A stretch of DNA of 64,000 nt from Rusavskia elegans (Eukaryota; Ascomycota; Lecanoromycetes; Teloschistales; Teloschistaceae): contig SAUG01000113.1 in the NCBI GenBank assembly GCA_011316305.1, positions 124,001 to 188,000 on the forward strand, written 5' to 3'. The notes beneath the pieces were generated by a model. It made no database searches. It was not told the DNA's origin and saw only the letters and a program-made list of their open reading frames with translations. Each line of letters begins with the position of its first letter. Positions within the stretch are counted from its first letter, which is position 1. The position numbers and the translations under genes are program-made. Positions 23,800-34,854 of this stretch are shown in pieces.

Positions 23800-24470
23800 T
23801 CACGACTCCGTCGTGACTCTCGCCTTTGCATTCGTAACCTTAACTCCCAACTGTTTTGCCCTCGCAACAATATCAACCCGCTTCCTCGATGACACGGCGT
23901 GAGCGATCCTGGAACAGTGTCAGCACTGGAAGCTTGTTATATGTGGTTTCTCTCGTGTGACGTACTCTGCAGCATAGGTCCGGTTATGCATAAGGAGAAG
24001 GTCGACATCCGACGGGTTGTTGACCAGGAATGCCTTGTGGCCAGATGGCATCATGTGGCGGGTTTTCTTGTTGGATCCGTAACCAATCTACCGTTCCCTT
24101 CACGTTAGCCGTTGTACTCGATTTGCAGATAGTGATTGAAAATCTGCATTCAGCAACCCGTTTCTTGTTGCGACCCAGCTCTGATGATTGAATCACAAGG
24201 ATCGCGACATACCGATGGCATGGCAGCTTGACCCTTGAAACGTCGTCGGACTCGATTGTCGATACCCTTGGGCTTTCTCCAGCTCGGGTCGACACACATG
24301 AATCGATCGCTCTGATGACGGTTGAAGCGCTTTGTGCCTATACAGACTTGTCAGCATGGATGCTAGGCCCGGCTGGCTGATGTAGATTTTTCTGGCAGGC
24401 CACCACAATGGCGGGCGGATTTGAACGTACGCTTCTTGACGATTGTGACATGCTTCTTTGCAGCCGCCAT
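23800..24470 (-). CDS. rpl32: 60S ribosomal protein eL32
   Basis: Four exons, 24470-24431, 24337-24213, 24087-23966 and 23908-23800, give 131 aa, the normal family length. Joined exons read [13 protein letters not shown], then [33 protein letters not shown], then [20 protein letters not shown], then [14 protein letters not shown], ending VTTES. These are the hallmark eL32 segments (RHQSDR, WRKP+[18 protein letters not shown]). The protein is a structural part of the large ribosomal subunit. The first exon is only 40 nt, a layout common in fungal ribosomal-protein genes. It is divergent from mgm1 with 405 bp between start codons. Confidence 0.97.
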
Positions 24471-24875
24471 CTGTTATGCATGAGTTAGCAAAAGTCGCCT
24501 TCGATATTGTATATCTTGTTTCGTTGGTCCAGTGCATACCTTGCTGAGTGTCTATAGATGTCGTTGGTCGTACTCAAAGATTTGATAGGTGCTGTCATTG
24601 CAACATCAAGCGAGATGTCAGGGCATTCGTCCTCCAAGCCCTGAAGAGCCGCGGGGGCAAAAACCGAAGAGTCTAACCAAGTGAGGCAAGTGTGCTCGGG
24701 AAGACTCCGGCTAAATTCTTGTTTCTTTCGAGGACTGTCCGTCCTCGACTTTGGTTCTCAAAGAACTTTTACGATCTAAAGAGCCGGCAGGAGCAGTAGT
24801 AGGGTGCTGCAGTAGAGACAATGATCGGTACACCAATCCACCAGAGGACTCACTGTGTGCCGTGAGGCTCTCACG
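24471..24875. promoter_or_regulatory. Shared upstream region of eL32 and mgm1
   Basis: 405 bp between two divergent ATGs must serve both a high-output ribosomal-protein gene and a mitochondrial dynamin gene. No defined operator was recognised. A near-repeat CGAGGACTGTCCGTCCTCG at about 4730-bp offset within this block (near 24730) forms an imperfect inverted repeat. Confidence 0.55.
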
Positions 24876-27747
24876 ATGAATGCTGCCAGGATATCAGGTC
24901 GCATTGGCCGCCGTCTGCCTGTTCGACTACCATTCGCACGGCGCCTTCTCCACCAACATAATGTCCACTCACAACCTCTACTGAGATCGTCCACATTCAC
25001 TCCCTTCCAGCGCCAGGATCGGCGACTATGGCCATCAGGTTCAAATGCGATACATAATGTTCCCACTATCCGAACAATATCTTTTTATCGGGTTTTGCCC
25101 AACTTGGCGGTCAAGCTCGTTAGAATACCTGCAATGCTTGGAGGCGCTGTGGTCGGCGGCTTAGCTTATCTACAGTACCAGGCTACTCAGGCTGGGAATT
25201 ATGCTGTTGATGTCCTTCGGAGGGGAGGCGATTGGGCCAGCGATACCGCGGGCGGCCTATTTGGCGGCGCCAAAGACATTGCGGAACAGACAAGAACAGG
25301 ATGGGAAAGAACTAAAGATGAGCTCGGCATAGCGAACTGGTGGCGTCAACAGTTCAAGAGCGATGGGGGCGCGTCAAGTACGGGCGGAGAGTCTGGTGGC
25401 CCTGGAGGCGAACCCCCTAAACAGAGCCGAGCGAAAGCAGCCGCTGTTGCAGCCACGGGAGCAGCTCTTGGGTTTACGCAACCGGAAGATGATGATGGGT
25501 CTGGAGAAGAGGCGGCTCGGGACGATCAGATGATGGTATTGACGAAGAAAATGATAGAAATTCGGAGTATGCTGCAGATGATTGGGAAGTCAGACACACT
25601 ACTACTACCATCTATCGTTGTCATCGGTTTCCAATCATCGGGCAAGAGTTCAGTCCTTGAAGCCATTGTTGGCCATGAGTTTCTACCTAAGGGTTCAAAC
25701 ATGATCACGAGAAGACCGATCGAGCTCACGCTGGTGAATACACCGAACGCGACGGCTGAATATGGGGAGTTCCCTGCTTTGGGTCTTGGGAAAATCACAG
25801 ACTTCTCCCAAATTCAGAAAACCTTGACGGATCTCAACCTGGCTGTACCAGCCTCAGAATGCGTTTCGGACAGTCCAATTCAGCTCTCTATATACTCACG
25901 GAACGTGCCCGACCTTTCTCTCATTGACTTGCCGGGTTACATACTTATCAATTCCGAGGGTCAGCCACCGGAGCTTTCGCAAAAGATCGATGACCTTTGT
26001 GAGAAATACATACAGTCGCCGAATGTGATTCTCGCTATCTCAGACGCCCCTTCCGACCTTGCTAATTCCGCCGCCCTGCGAGCCTGTATGAGGGTTGACC
26101 CCCGTGGCGAAAGAACGATTGGTGTCGTCACGAAGATGGATCTTGTTGAGCCTTCACGCGGTGCCAGCATCCTCAGAAATCGAGATTATCCATTGCGACT
26201 AGGATATGTCGGTGTTGTGAGCCGCGTCCCTCAGCAGTCAGGAGGCATTTTCTCAAGGAGTAGTGGCAATTTTACAGATTCAGTCACGAGCAATGAGACT
26301 GCCTACTTCTCGGCACATCCTTCGGAATTCGGAACTAGCTCCGAGCTTTCAGTGGGCATTAGGACTCTTCGAAAGAAATTGATGAGAGTCCTTGAGCAAA
26401 CCATGGCATCAAGTCTCCAGTCCACTAGCGATGCCGTCCAGCAAGAACTCGAGGAAGCCACCTACGAGTTCAAAGTTCAATACAACGACCGACCCCTTTC
26501 TGCCGAGTCATACCTCGCAGAAAGCCTCGACGCTTTGAAGCACTCATTCAAGGAATTTGCCGAATCTTTCGGTCGCGCCAAAGTGCGTGAGCTTCTCAAG
26601 GGAGAACTCGATCAGCGGGTTCTGGATCTGCTGGCCCAGAGGTATTGGAACAAGCCGGTTAACGACCTGACGCCTTCGCTTCCTGAACCTGATCCTTTAA
26701 GTGCGTTGCCAAAAGCCGGTCTAGATTCCGTCTACTGGCATCGAAAACTCGACGCGTCGACGTCGTCACTGACCAAACTCGGCATCGGCAGATTAGCAAC
26801 CACAGTAGTCGCTAATGCACTACAGTCAGAGGTTGATCGCTTAATAGCCGAATCAACTTTCGCCTCACACCCTTTCGCCCAGCAAGCCATCACCGCGGCA
26901 TCGACGGGGATTCTGAATGAACGCTTCCTGGGCACAAGCGATCAAGTGGAGAACTGCATCAAACCCTATAAATACGAGATTGATGTCAATGATTCCGAAT
27001 GGGCGAACGGTCGACAAGAAATCACTAGCGTTCTCAATCATGAACTCAAGGCTTGCGAAGCTGCCGTAAAATCCGTGGAGAACGACTTCGGCGGCAAACG
27101 TAAGTTGCAGGATGTGATGAGCTACATCGACCGGATACGCAAGGGCGAAATCGTGCTAGAGGGCAACGGAGTCGGAGGCGCTGGCGGCTTCAGCGCGGCG
27201 CTGTTGGCGAAAGGTAAATCCCATCCGTTTTCTACCGTCTTTACGATAAGGCGCAATCGCTGAAATTTCTTCGCATCATCCAGGCCGCGAAGCGCTCTTC
27301 CTCCGCGACCGCGCCACTATCCTCCGCATGCGAATCGCCGCCCTCAAATCCACCCAATGCTCCAACCCCGCCTCTAAATACGCCTGCCCGGAAATCTTCC
27401 TCGACGTCGTCGCTAATAAACTTACCTCCACCGCCGTCCTCTTCCTGAACGTCGAACTCCTATCGGAATTCTATTATAATTTCCCACGGGAACTGGATAG
27501 GCGGCTTGGAAGGGGATTGGCGAAGAGTGAGGTGGAGAGGTTTGCGAGAGAGGATCGCAAGGTCAGGGGCCATTTGGATGCGATCAGACGGAAGGAGTTG
27601 TTGGAGAAGGTGTTGGAGAAGATGAAGACGTTGAATGTGTTGGAGGAGAATGAGAGGAGGGAGGGGCATAGGGAGGCGGTTGGTGTGGGAGGAGGTAAAG
27701 GGGTGGGGACGGGGAGTGGTAGGAAGAGGAGTTGGACTATTGTTTGA
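24876..27747 (+). CDS. mgm1: Dynamin-like GTPase Mgm1/OPA1, inner mitochondrial membrane fusion
   Basis: Two exons, 24876-27213 and 27284-27747, give 933 aa. The Arg-rich, acid-free N-terminus (MNAARISGRIGRRLPVRLPF) is a mitochondrial presequence. A hydrophobic anchor lies at about 86-105 (AMLGGAVVGGLAYLQYQATQ), as expected for the long form before rhomboid processing. GTPase motifs: G1 GFQSSGKSS (251-259), G3 DLPG (351-354) and G4 TKMD (419-422). Middle and effector regions follow, with the intron falling at ALLAKG|REALFLRDRA. Mgm1 fuses inner membranes and shapes cristae in the intermembrane space. The tail after LNVLEENERR is Gly-rich. It lies beside eL32 and near fzo1, its functional partner. 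Confidence 0.96.
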
Positions 27748-28650
27748 TGGCTCTGGATTGGTTGTGTTATCGGAATGGCGTTGAGGAATAGGAACATAGG
27801 GGGCTGGCGAGACATAGCAGAAGGCGTTGGAGGTCATTCTACTCCCTTTGAGTATCTTCTCCTGGCGAGGATGTTATTTTCTCGTACCTCCGTTTTCACT
27901 CAATTATTTCCTACCTTTCTTTCCGGGTGCCCGATTCTTTCGTCCAGACTCTTCTGCACAACCCCTATATCAAGTCTAATCCTTTACAATCCTTGCAGCC
28001 CATTGAATTGCTGTGGTCATCTTCCTTCTGCTACCAACCAAACACCTCTACAAGTTTTCGTCTTTCGATTTGAATGGTGGTATGAAAACAGTCTTGCTGC
28101 AGCACGCAATACATCAAAGCCCAAGCTCATTGACATCTCGCGACGCTGGTCAACATAGCTGTTGGCCAGTTTGGAAATCTTGTGGTCATTTCAGGTAAAG
28201 AAGAGTTGATGCTGTATAGAACTCAAGTAATACAACACATGATGTTCAATTTGGTCTCACACATATACCTGCTCTATTCCGCATGCCATAATTCCTGCTG
28301 TTCTGCCACCATCTCGTGTTGCCTACTCTATCCGATCTTGTTTCTCCACTCCTCTACATTTGACTGCCTTCCTCTCGGACATCCCGCGGAAGTAAGGGCT
28401 TATCGACTGGGATAGGCTCCGTTCGACAGGTTCATGGTTGTTGCCGTAACTGAGGATGGAGCGGGAGTGGCCTTGGTATCGCAACATGCCACGGGACGAG
28501 AGCAATCGTGGAGTATTTCCGATGGAAGTCAGTGGCAACTGTATGATAATGCCAATCGTGGTAACGACTTACACGATGCTTGATCAGTATGGCCGTCAGC
28601 CAGGTCGAGCATCCTTGATTGGGTTTGATCATATAGTCGAGCGGTATCCA
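27748..28650. other. Intergenic, convergent 3' ends
   Basis: The 3' sides of mgm1 and the double-PH gene. Several short open frames exist but have no family features or coding character. Confidence 0.55.
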
Positions 28651-29911
28651 TCACAGCGTCGTGCTCTTTCTAGCTTCCCTTCGCCGAGCAAGCTGACTGT
28701 TGAGTGCTCCCAGCCATTTCGCGAGTGCCTCCTCGTCAGGCGCACAGAGCCGGAAGTTCTTGTCTTCTGCAATCAATTGCATGCAGTGGGGCTTGCTCCT
28801 GGAGACTGGGTCAATTTCGACCGCGTTGATGATGTTGGACAAGGGGATGATCAGCTGCGCTGCGTATTCCTCTTCGTTCTTATAGAATGCTATATTCTTT
28901 GGTCGCAGAACTGTCCATAGTTTTTTCCATTGGCGGACACCGCCTTTGGACTTGAGGATTAGCAGGTAGCCATGCCATACGACCCTTTCGTCGTCTTGAA
29001 CATTGAGACCCCCAGGTTGACTCGCATTGCGAGCTGTCCCTTGCGGCAAAGGCGAGACGGCTGTGGCGTCAAAGCTTGATGGTGGACGGAGCTTGCGTTG
29101 GACCAACGATCCATGGGTTGGTGGTGCGTCAGACCAGTCGGACTGGGGCCCAAGATCGTCGCCAGAATAGTCGAGGTTGTGTGTGGAAGGCCTGCGTGCA
29201 CCGGGCATCTTGATTCCGTCTCTGGTGGTAGAAAGGATGGTTGGCACATCAATGGGCTCAGGTGAACTTGAAGCAAATCGGTCTTGGTCGACAAGGGTTG
29301 GGCCTGTTTGAGGTGCTCGTTCATCGTTGATCTGCAAAGAGCTCGGATTGCATAGATGTTCGTCCTCCTCGTCGAGGCGAGCTTCCTGCCTGATGAGCTC
29401 TACCCATGCCTTGGCGTCTCTCTCGTCCTTGGCTTGGAAGTGGTAATTTCGCGCTGGAGTGTACAAGCCAAACAAGTGCTCTCTGCGGCCTTTTCGGTCT
29501 CTGACGAGGGCAACGGCGTTCAGGTCGGAAAGGCTTATTTGTTTGTGCAGACGGTCCTCGGACGAAGTCTTGTATGCCGACAAGAGGTTTGGGCGCAGGA
29601 CAAGGTACAGCTTCTTCCATTGCTTCGTGAGAAAGTCACGGGTCAGCTGGCGGTTGAGTAGAAAATACGGTGGGATTTACTTTGGTCTTTCTGGTCCGCT
29701 TGTAGACCTCTCCGCTTCTCAGGACTCTATCGAATTCGAAGCTTCCGTTCTGGTTGACTGGGGAGAAGGTATCGAGATTCAGATGACCGCTTCGGGCTTC
29801 ATTCACAGGCCGCAGGGTGTTGACGGCAAGAGGTAGGCGTAGTCTTGAGTTGGGTTGCAGGTCTGCATCAATAGAAGGGTTCTCTTGTTTAGGAGGAATA
29901 GTATGTGCCAT
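28651..29911 (-). CDS. Double pleckstrin-homology protein, Opy1-like
   Basis: Two exons, 29911-29681 and 29646-28651, give 408 aa; the 34-nt intron is very short but the join AAA|CTG keeps phase. PH1 starts right after the junction: KLTRDFLTKQWKKLYLVLRP, ending with FQAKDERDAKAWVELIRQEA. PH2 near the C-terminus reads VVWHGYLLILKSKGGVRQWK, with LWTVLRPKNIAFYKNEEEY and the final AKWLGALNSQLARRRE. Between them is a Ser/Pro-rich linker. Two PH domains without another catalytic domain resembles yeast Opy1, a PtdIns(4,5)P2-binding protein; orthology is inferred from architecture only. Confidence 0.8.
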
Positions 29912-31782
29912 GGCAAACGGATTGATGTACGTCTGGCAGTTGATTAATGCGAAGCTGCAGGGAGGTGCACGATGGACAAACGGGCGCTGAAGGAGACAAA
30001 ACCTTCCATAGTTGGAGTTCGAGGCACGATGGACGACGGATGTCTTTCCCTGGATGAGTCTCCCGTTGCTACTTAGCGCTTCATCATAGTATGTAAGAAT
30101 TGAAGACTCGTGACAATGGAGGTAGGACGCCCTGTGACGACGCTGAGGTTGTCGTTGTACTGTATTAATAGACGTAGGGCTCGAACCCTTTTCGAGTCCC
30201 CTTCCTCCTTTCCAACGAGCCAACCCTCAAGCCTGTGTCAGTGAGCCCCCAATTCCGAACGCTGCGTGCACCAACTGTTAGATGAAAGGGCAACAGGAGA
30301 TCAGGTAGTTCTCATTTTGGATGCGAGAAGCTGTGCGCCAATCCCCATGACGGTACCCGGACCATCATGTTTGCCAGCACTCAATTCCGAGCTACTGCCA
30401 CGACGACTATATGTCTACCTACAAACGACTGCGACATCAGTCTTCCGACGGATCCAATATGATGGATTCCCCCAATCTACCTATGGGCTACCATGTCGAC
30501 TGGGAGCCACAGGCTGCTCTCTCGTCGTGGCAGCCGAGTTGTGTCAACATGGAGTGGGGGATTACAGCAGTCGTTACCTTGATGTGGGATGTCCTTCTGA
30601 CGATTGCTCATAACTCTACAGCTGCTATAAGCGTACATCCGAAAGAGCAATAACATGATAGTGACAGGGAACAGTACTCGGCCCTGCGGACTTGTTTGAT
30701 GGAACCGTTGCGGCTGATGTTTGGCACAACGAGGCTGCTGCCCAGAACAACACCTACCGACTGATGCTACCAGTAATCCCTCGTTCCTCTCTGTGATGTT
30801 TCGCAGCTTCAAATACATTCCTCATACCGGGCTGTTGTCAAAGCGGGTGGCAACTCTGTCCCGTCTTTAAGTATCAGTCACCTTTCGTTTCATCCTATCC
30901 CTGCCAGATCCCATCTTCCTTCCGCTTCTTGCTCGACAGTATCTCTCTTTGTCCTTGTACATGGTAAGAATTCCCGTGTCTTATTCATGTCAGCTTCTGG
31001 TCCGTTAGTGTTGTTGCCTCTTTCATTTCATTGACAGCGCCGTCAGTACAGGCCGGCTGAAGGTCAAACGTCGAAACCGTCCTTGGTATCTGCTACGAAA
31101 CGTAACCTGTTAGAACCGGCCCAACCCCCATTGGTGTGCTGTGGTATCGCGGAAGCCGTTTATATGGTGTGTAACACTTTCAAACGTCTCGAATCGTATC
31201 AAACAACACAGCGTACGGGAAGATGTTTCCGCGCCTACTCGCTAATCTGCTTGTTAAGCTCGCTCCCACACCCACTATACGGCGTGGATACCAGAAAGGG
31301 ATAGAGATTAGATGATCCGGGTATTTGAACAAGCATGCAGCTACGCCCTCAGGTCTTCTTGAGCCACTGCTAGGGGCATGGGCCGTTCAAAATACCCTTA
31401 CGGTTCTTCGTTTGGAGTGATGAACAAAACGGAACGCTCAGCTGACTCACGACGTTCTCCCGTAACATGACTTCCTGGGATACTGGGATCTCTCGAAACC
31501 GAGATTGCAAACACTGCCTCAATTGACGGCCTGAAGTCACGACCTGAAAGTCCGTCTGAACGTCAAGCGCCCCTATATCGTCAAGCACAAGAGTCCCATC
31601 GTAACTATAAAGTTACGGTCCATTTCCTGTTCGGAGGATAGAAACATCAAACAGAGAGCCAGTCTCCTACCAGCATATTCCTATTCTCACAGCTTCTACA
31701 TATGATTTAGAAGTCTTCTAATCAACAAAAATTATCCCAAGAAACCTCGCTTTGATATCTAATATCCAGCCTTCACACAACG
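29912..31782. promoter_or_regulatory. Divergent upstream region, double-PH gene / secreted barrel gene
   Basis: About 1.9 kb without a convincing gene. A TATA-like ACTATAAAG sits inside a short inverted repeat GTAACT-ATAA-AGTTAC (31601-31616), about 170 bp before the secreted protein start. Confidence 0.5.
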
Positions 31783-32394
31783 ATGTATTCTACAATCCTC
31801 ATGACTGTCTCGCTCTTGGCGTCTCTTGGGACGGCTTCGCCCCCCGTCGGCGCACCTGATTCTTTCCTCAAACGTGGTCTGCCAATCTACAAGGCTTCCT
31901 TCACCTGGAACAACAGATGCGGCGATCACGTAGCCTGCGGGCCCGGCGCCGCTGCCCCAAAAGGCATCGGATCAGCAGCCATCAATACACTTGCCTTCAA
32001 CAACCCTAACGGTGCGATCGATGGCAAGGGCAATATTCCCTACGTCTACGGTGCCGCTGGTGCTTGTGGTGCTTGCTGGCATCTTCAACCGCAAAGCAAT
32101 CGGTTCCCAAGCAACGGCAAATCTTTGGGGACGCCCATTGTCGTCAAGATCAACGATGAGTGTCCGGATCCCGGATACTGCGATCAGACCAAAGAACATC
32201 CGACCAACACCGGAGGCTACGATGCCCCCGTTCACTTCGACTTGTGCTCCGAGGGGGGGGAGGGGGGAGCTGCGCAGCAGTTTTTCGGTGAGATCGGGCC
32301 GGGAGTGGTCATGGGTTTGGCACAATTTGATCCCGACTGCGCCGGTCTCCACAATGGTCCCTTCGGATCTGGGGCTGGGACTTTGCAAGCATGA
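31783..32394 (+). CDS. Secreted double-psi beta-barrel protein (expansin/RlpA/GH45-like fold)
   Basis: A single exon of 203 aa. A signal peptide (MYSTILMTVSLLASLGTAS) is followed by a possible KR processing site at LKRGLP. The barrel region has ASFTWNNRCGDHVACGPG, ACGACWHLQP, GTPIVVKINDECPDPGYCDQ and VHFDLC with FFGEIGPGVVMGLAQFDPDC. The HFDLC Asp and the ND(E)CP segment match the conserved polar sites of DPBB proteins such as plant EG45/expansin domain 1 and fungal endoglucanase-V-like proteins. There is no cellulose-binding domain, and the classical GH45 N-terminal motif is absent. An extracellular carbohydrate-binding or wall-loosening role is inferred. A G8-A-G6 run (about 32252-32266) encodes an EGGEGG insert. 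Confidence 0.82.
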   Translation: MYSTILMTVSLLASLGTASPPVGAPDSFLKRGLPIYKASFTWNNRCGDHVACGPGAAAPKGIGSAAINTLAFNNPNGAIDGKGNIPYVYGAAGACGACWHLQPQSNRFPSNGKSLGTPIVVKINDECPDPGYCDQTKEHPTNTGGYDAPVHFDLCSEGGEGGAAQQFFGEIGPGVVMGLAQFDPDCAGLHNGPFGSGAGTLQA

Positions 32395-33244
32395 TCCAAG
32401 AAATGAGATGCGAACAGGGGTGTGAAGACACTGCCTGTATGGTGACTACATAGGGAGTGTTTCTGGTGCCGGAGGACCGCTTCGACCTCCCATGGCAGCG
32501 GCTGGCCGCTGGGGACCATATGTATCACGAAGTTATTCCTGACGGCCGCTTGTATAGGTAGTTTAAAGCAATCTCTATCCCAATTCAGTGTCACACTTCC
32601 TTTTCTTGAAACTCAGCATCGTTCATATTGGATCGCCTCTTCATGTGATACTTAACTTCCATCGTGAAATACAGCTTGTCCATGACATTGGATCGCCTAT
32701 GCATTCCGATGCATTGAGTGGCGAAGTCGAGCATCCCTTCATCTGCTAGCGTGTTTCCCCAACTATACCAGTCAGTATCTCAGGGTTGCATTCACAAAAG
32801 TCACTTGTACCCACACATCGATACCCGATGTTCGAGCAAATCGACACAACGATATCCTATATGGAGGTAACGACTGTTGTACGCCTCCTGTTGCAATTGG
32901 TGTGTGATATGACAAGAGAGGAGATTGACATGACGGGTCTAGTAGGGTAGAAGTAAAACGCATTGAAGCAGACGAAGGAATGGATACGTTGATACTCAAG
33001 ACTGGCTTCGGCTAGAATTCGAAACCGATGTCGACGGCTGTGCCAGATGGTATGTGAAACACAAAAATGTGTCGGGGAAGACCCATGAACGGCAGCCAGC
33101 GATACGATGTCCCAGGGCGACGGCGAGCACGCATCAAATTTCCAAGGCACAAACAATGGAAAATTTGGTTGGTAATGCTGACGCCGTGCGTTGAAATTCG
33201 TGATTGCGAATAGGGGTATATAAAATCATCATCGAGGAAAACAA
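32395..33244. other. Intergenic, convergent 3' ends
   Basis: The 3' regions of the secreted protein gene and mdm10. Two copies of CATTGGATCGCCT(C/A)T lie about 65 bp apart near 32620-32700. No gene seen. Confidence 0.55.
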
Positions 33245-34606
33245 TCAAGATGAATACTGCACCTCCAACCCAACGCCACTGATCATATCCTTTCCTCCCC
33301 GTAGAACGATCGAAGCTCCACAGCTGTAGACCAGCTCCTTGACCCTCCCTTCCCACAATAGACCTACGCTTCCTTGCTGATCGATCCTCGCCTTCAGACA
33401 TCCGGCTACATCGCCCACTCCAGCATGCCCGCTCTCCTCCAACCCTCCTACTCTTCTCCCTATCCCCTCCAACATCTTTCCATCACCCCCCTCCTTTACC
33501 TCCCTCTTAACACTCCCATCCTTCTCCTTCTCCCTCAACTTCCACAACTCCATCCCAATAACAACCTCGCTCTCATAACTATAAACATTAAAATCAAACC
33601 TCGAGCTCAGACTCAGCAGTTCGCCCGCGCGCACACTATACGACGAGCTCAGATTCCCCATCAACGGGTTCAACGTCAGCGTCATCGTGTACGGAAACCC
33701 CGTATGCGCCGGCAACGTCGCGAACCGCACCCCCGTGCTCACCCCGCCTGATTTGTTGAGGAGTCCGTAATAGATTTCCGCGCCCGCGCTGAACCGACTC
33801 ACTTGCTCTGGTTCTGCCGTGGAAGCCGCTCTCGTATCCACTGACGATGACAACGCATCCGAAGATGACGACGACGACGACGACGAAAGTTCTTCCACCG
33901 CCAACGACAAGATACCTGAGTCCCTATCTCTCGGATCCGGTCCGAAATTGTACAGCCCCCGCACACCCAGCAGCGCGCTATCGGTGCTATACATATACTC
34001 CGCGCTCCATTTGCCTTTATCCTGCGCCAGAAGCGCCAACACGGATCCGCCATTCGGTAACCTGCTATCGCTGACGGCACTGATTTTCAGTTGGCTGGTG
34101 GGGCTCAAGCGCCGGAGATAGAGTGCTTCGAGGGTGCTTTTTGGGAGGTAGAGTCGGCCGTAGAGGAGGGCATTGCGGGTGTCGATGCGGCGGCCTGCGT
34201 GCCAGATTTCCCACCACCAGGGAGGGTCAGGGGGGCGCAGGCGCAGAAGTTGTTGGTACGAGGTTGGGGTGAAGGCGGGGAGGGGGAGGGAGCGGGTTGC
34301 GGTGGGGAGGGAGTGAAGGGGGAGGGAGGTGTAGAGGTAGGAGAGGGAGCCGGAGAGGAGGCCGGTTGAGGCGAGGGTGTAGGAGGAGGCGAAGTGGGGG
34401 GTTGAGAGGGAGGAAATGTGGAGGCGGAGGCCGAGGGGGGTGGGGAAGTCGAGGAGAGCTGTGATGTATTAGTTTGAACTAAGTCGCGGAGATGGGAGGA
34501 TGTGCTGACCTTGAGATGTTGCTGTCAGGGTTCCGTAGGAGTTGTTGCGGTTCCAGTGGGAGGCTTCGCAGAAGGCGTTCTGGACGTAGTCCATGAAATC
34601 CAACAT
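33245..34606 (-). CDS. mdm10: Mdm10, ERMES and SAM complex beta-barrel protein
   Basis: Two exons, 34606-34510 and 34458-33245, give 436 aa. The start [20 protein letters not shown] with [12 protein letters not shown], then [20 protein letters not shown] and [20 protein letters not shown], are classical Mdm10 N-terminal strands. The central part has [19 protein letters not shown] and [19 protein letters not shown]; the C-terminus has [19 protein letters not shown]. Mdm10 is an outer-membrane barrel that links mitochondria to the ER and assists Tom40/porin assembly. A Ser-rich insert (nine consecutive Ser) interrupts the barrel near LAVEEL. Divergent from mrt4 with a 248-bp gap. Confidence 0.95.
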
Positions 34607-34854
34607 GGTGGAGAAAGGACTCGGTATGAAACCATTGTGTAATTAGACAAAAGCATAAGGCATCCCGGGGTATCGCAATGGTTGATATTATTGAGACATC
34701 GAAGTCAACGTCCCCTCGGTCGACCTATCGATATTCAAAATTCCGCACTTCCGCACCTCGAACCTCAGCCCTATCAAAATATTTCCTTCAATTCGAACAT
34801 TATTCCCCAACTTCCACAACACGCTTTCTTCATACAACCTCACCACCCGTCACA
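34607..34854. promoter_or_regulatory. Shared upstream region of mdm10 and mrt4
   Basis: 248 bp between divergent start codons; probably a bidirectional promoter. The mrt4 side is TTC/CAACA-rich. Confidence 0.6.

Noticed and set aside
33374..34369. Plus-strand open frames opposite mdm10
   Set aside because: Antisense shadows of the mdm10 exon created by its biased codon use.
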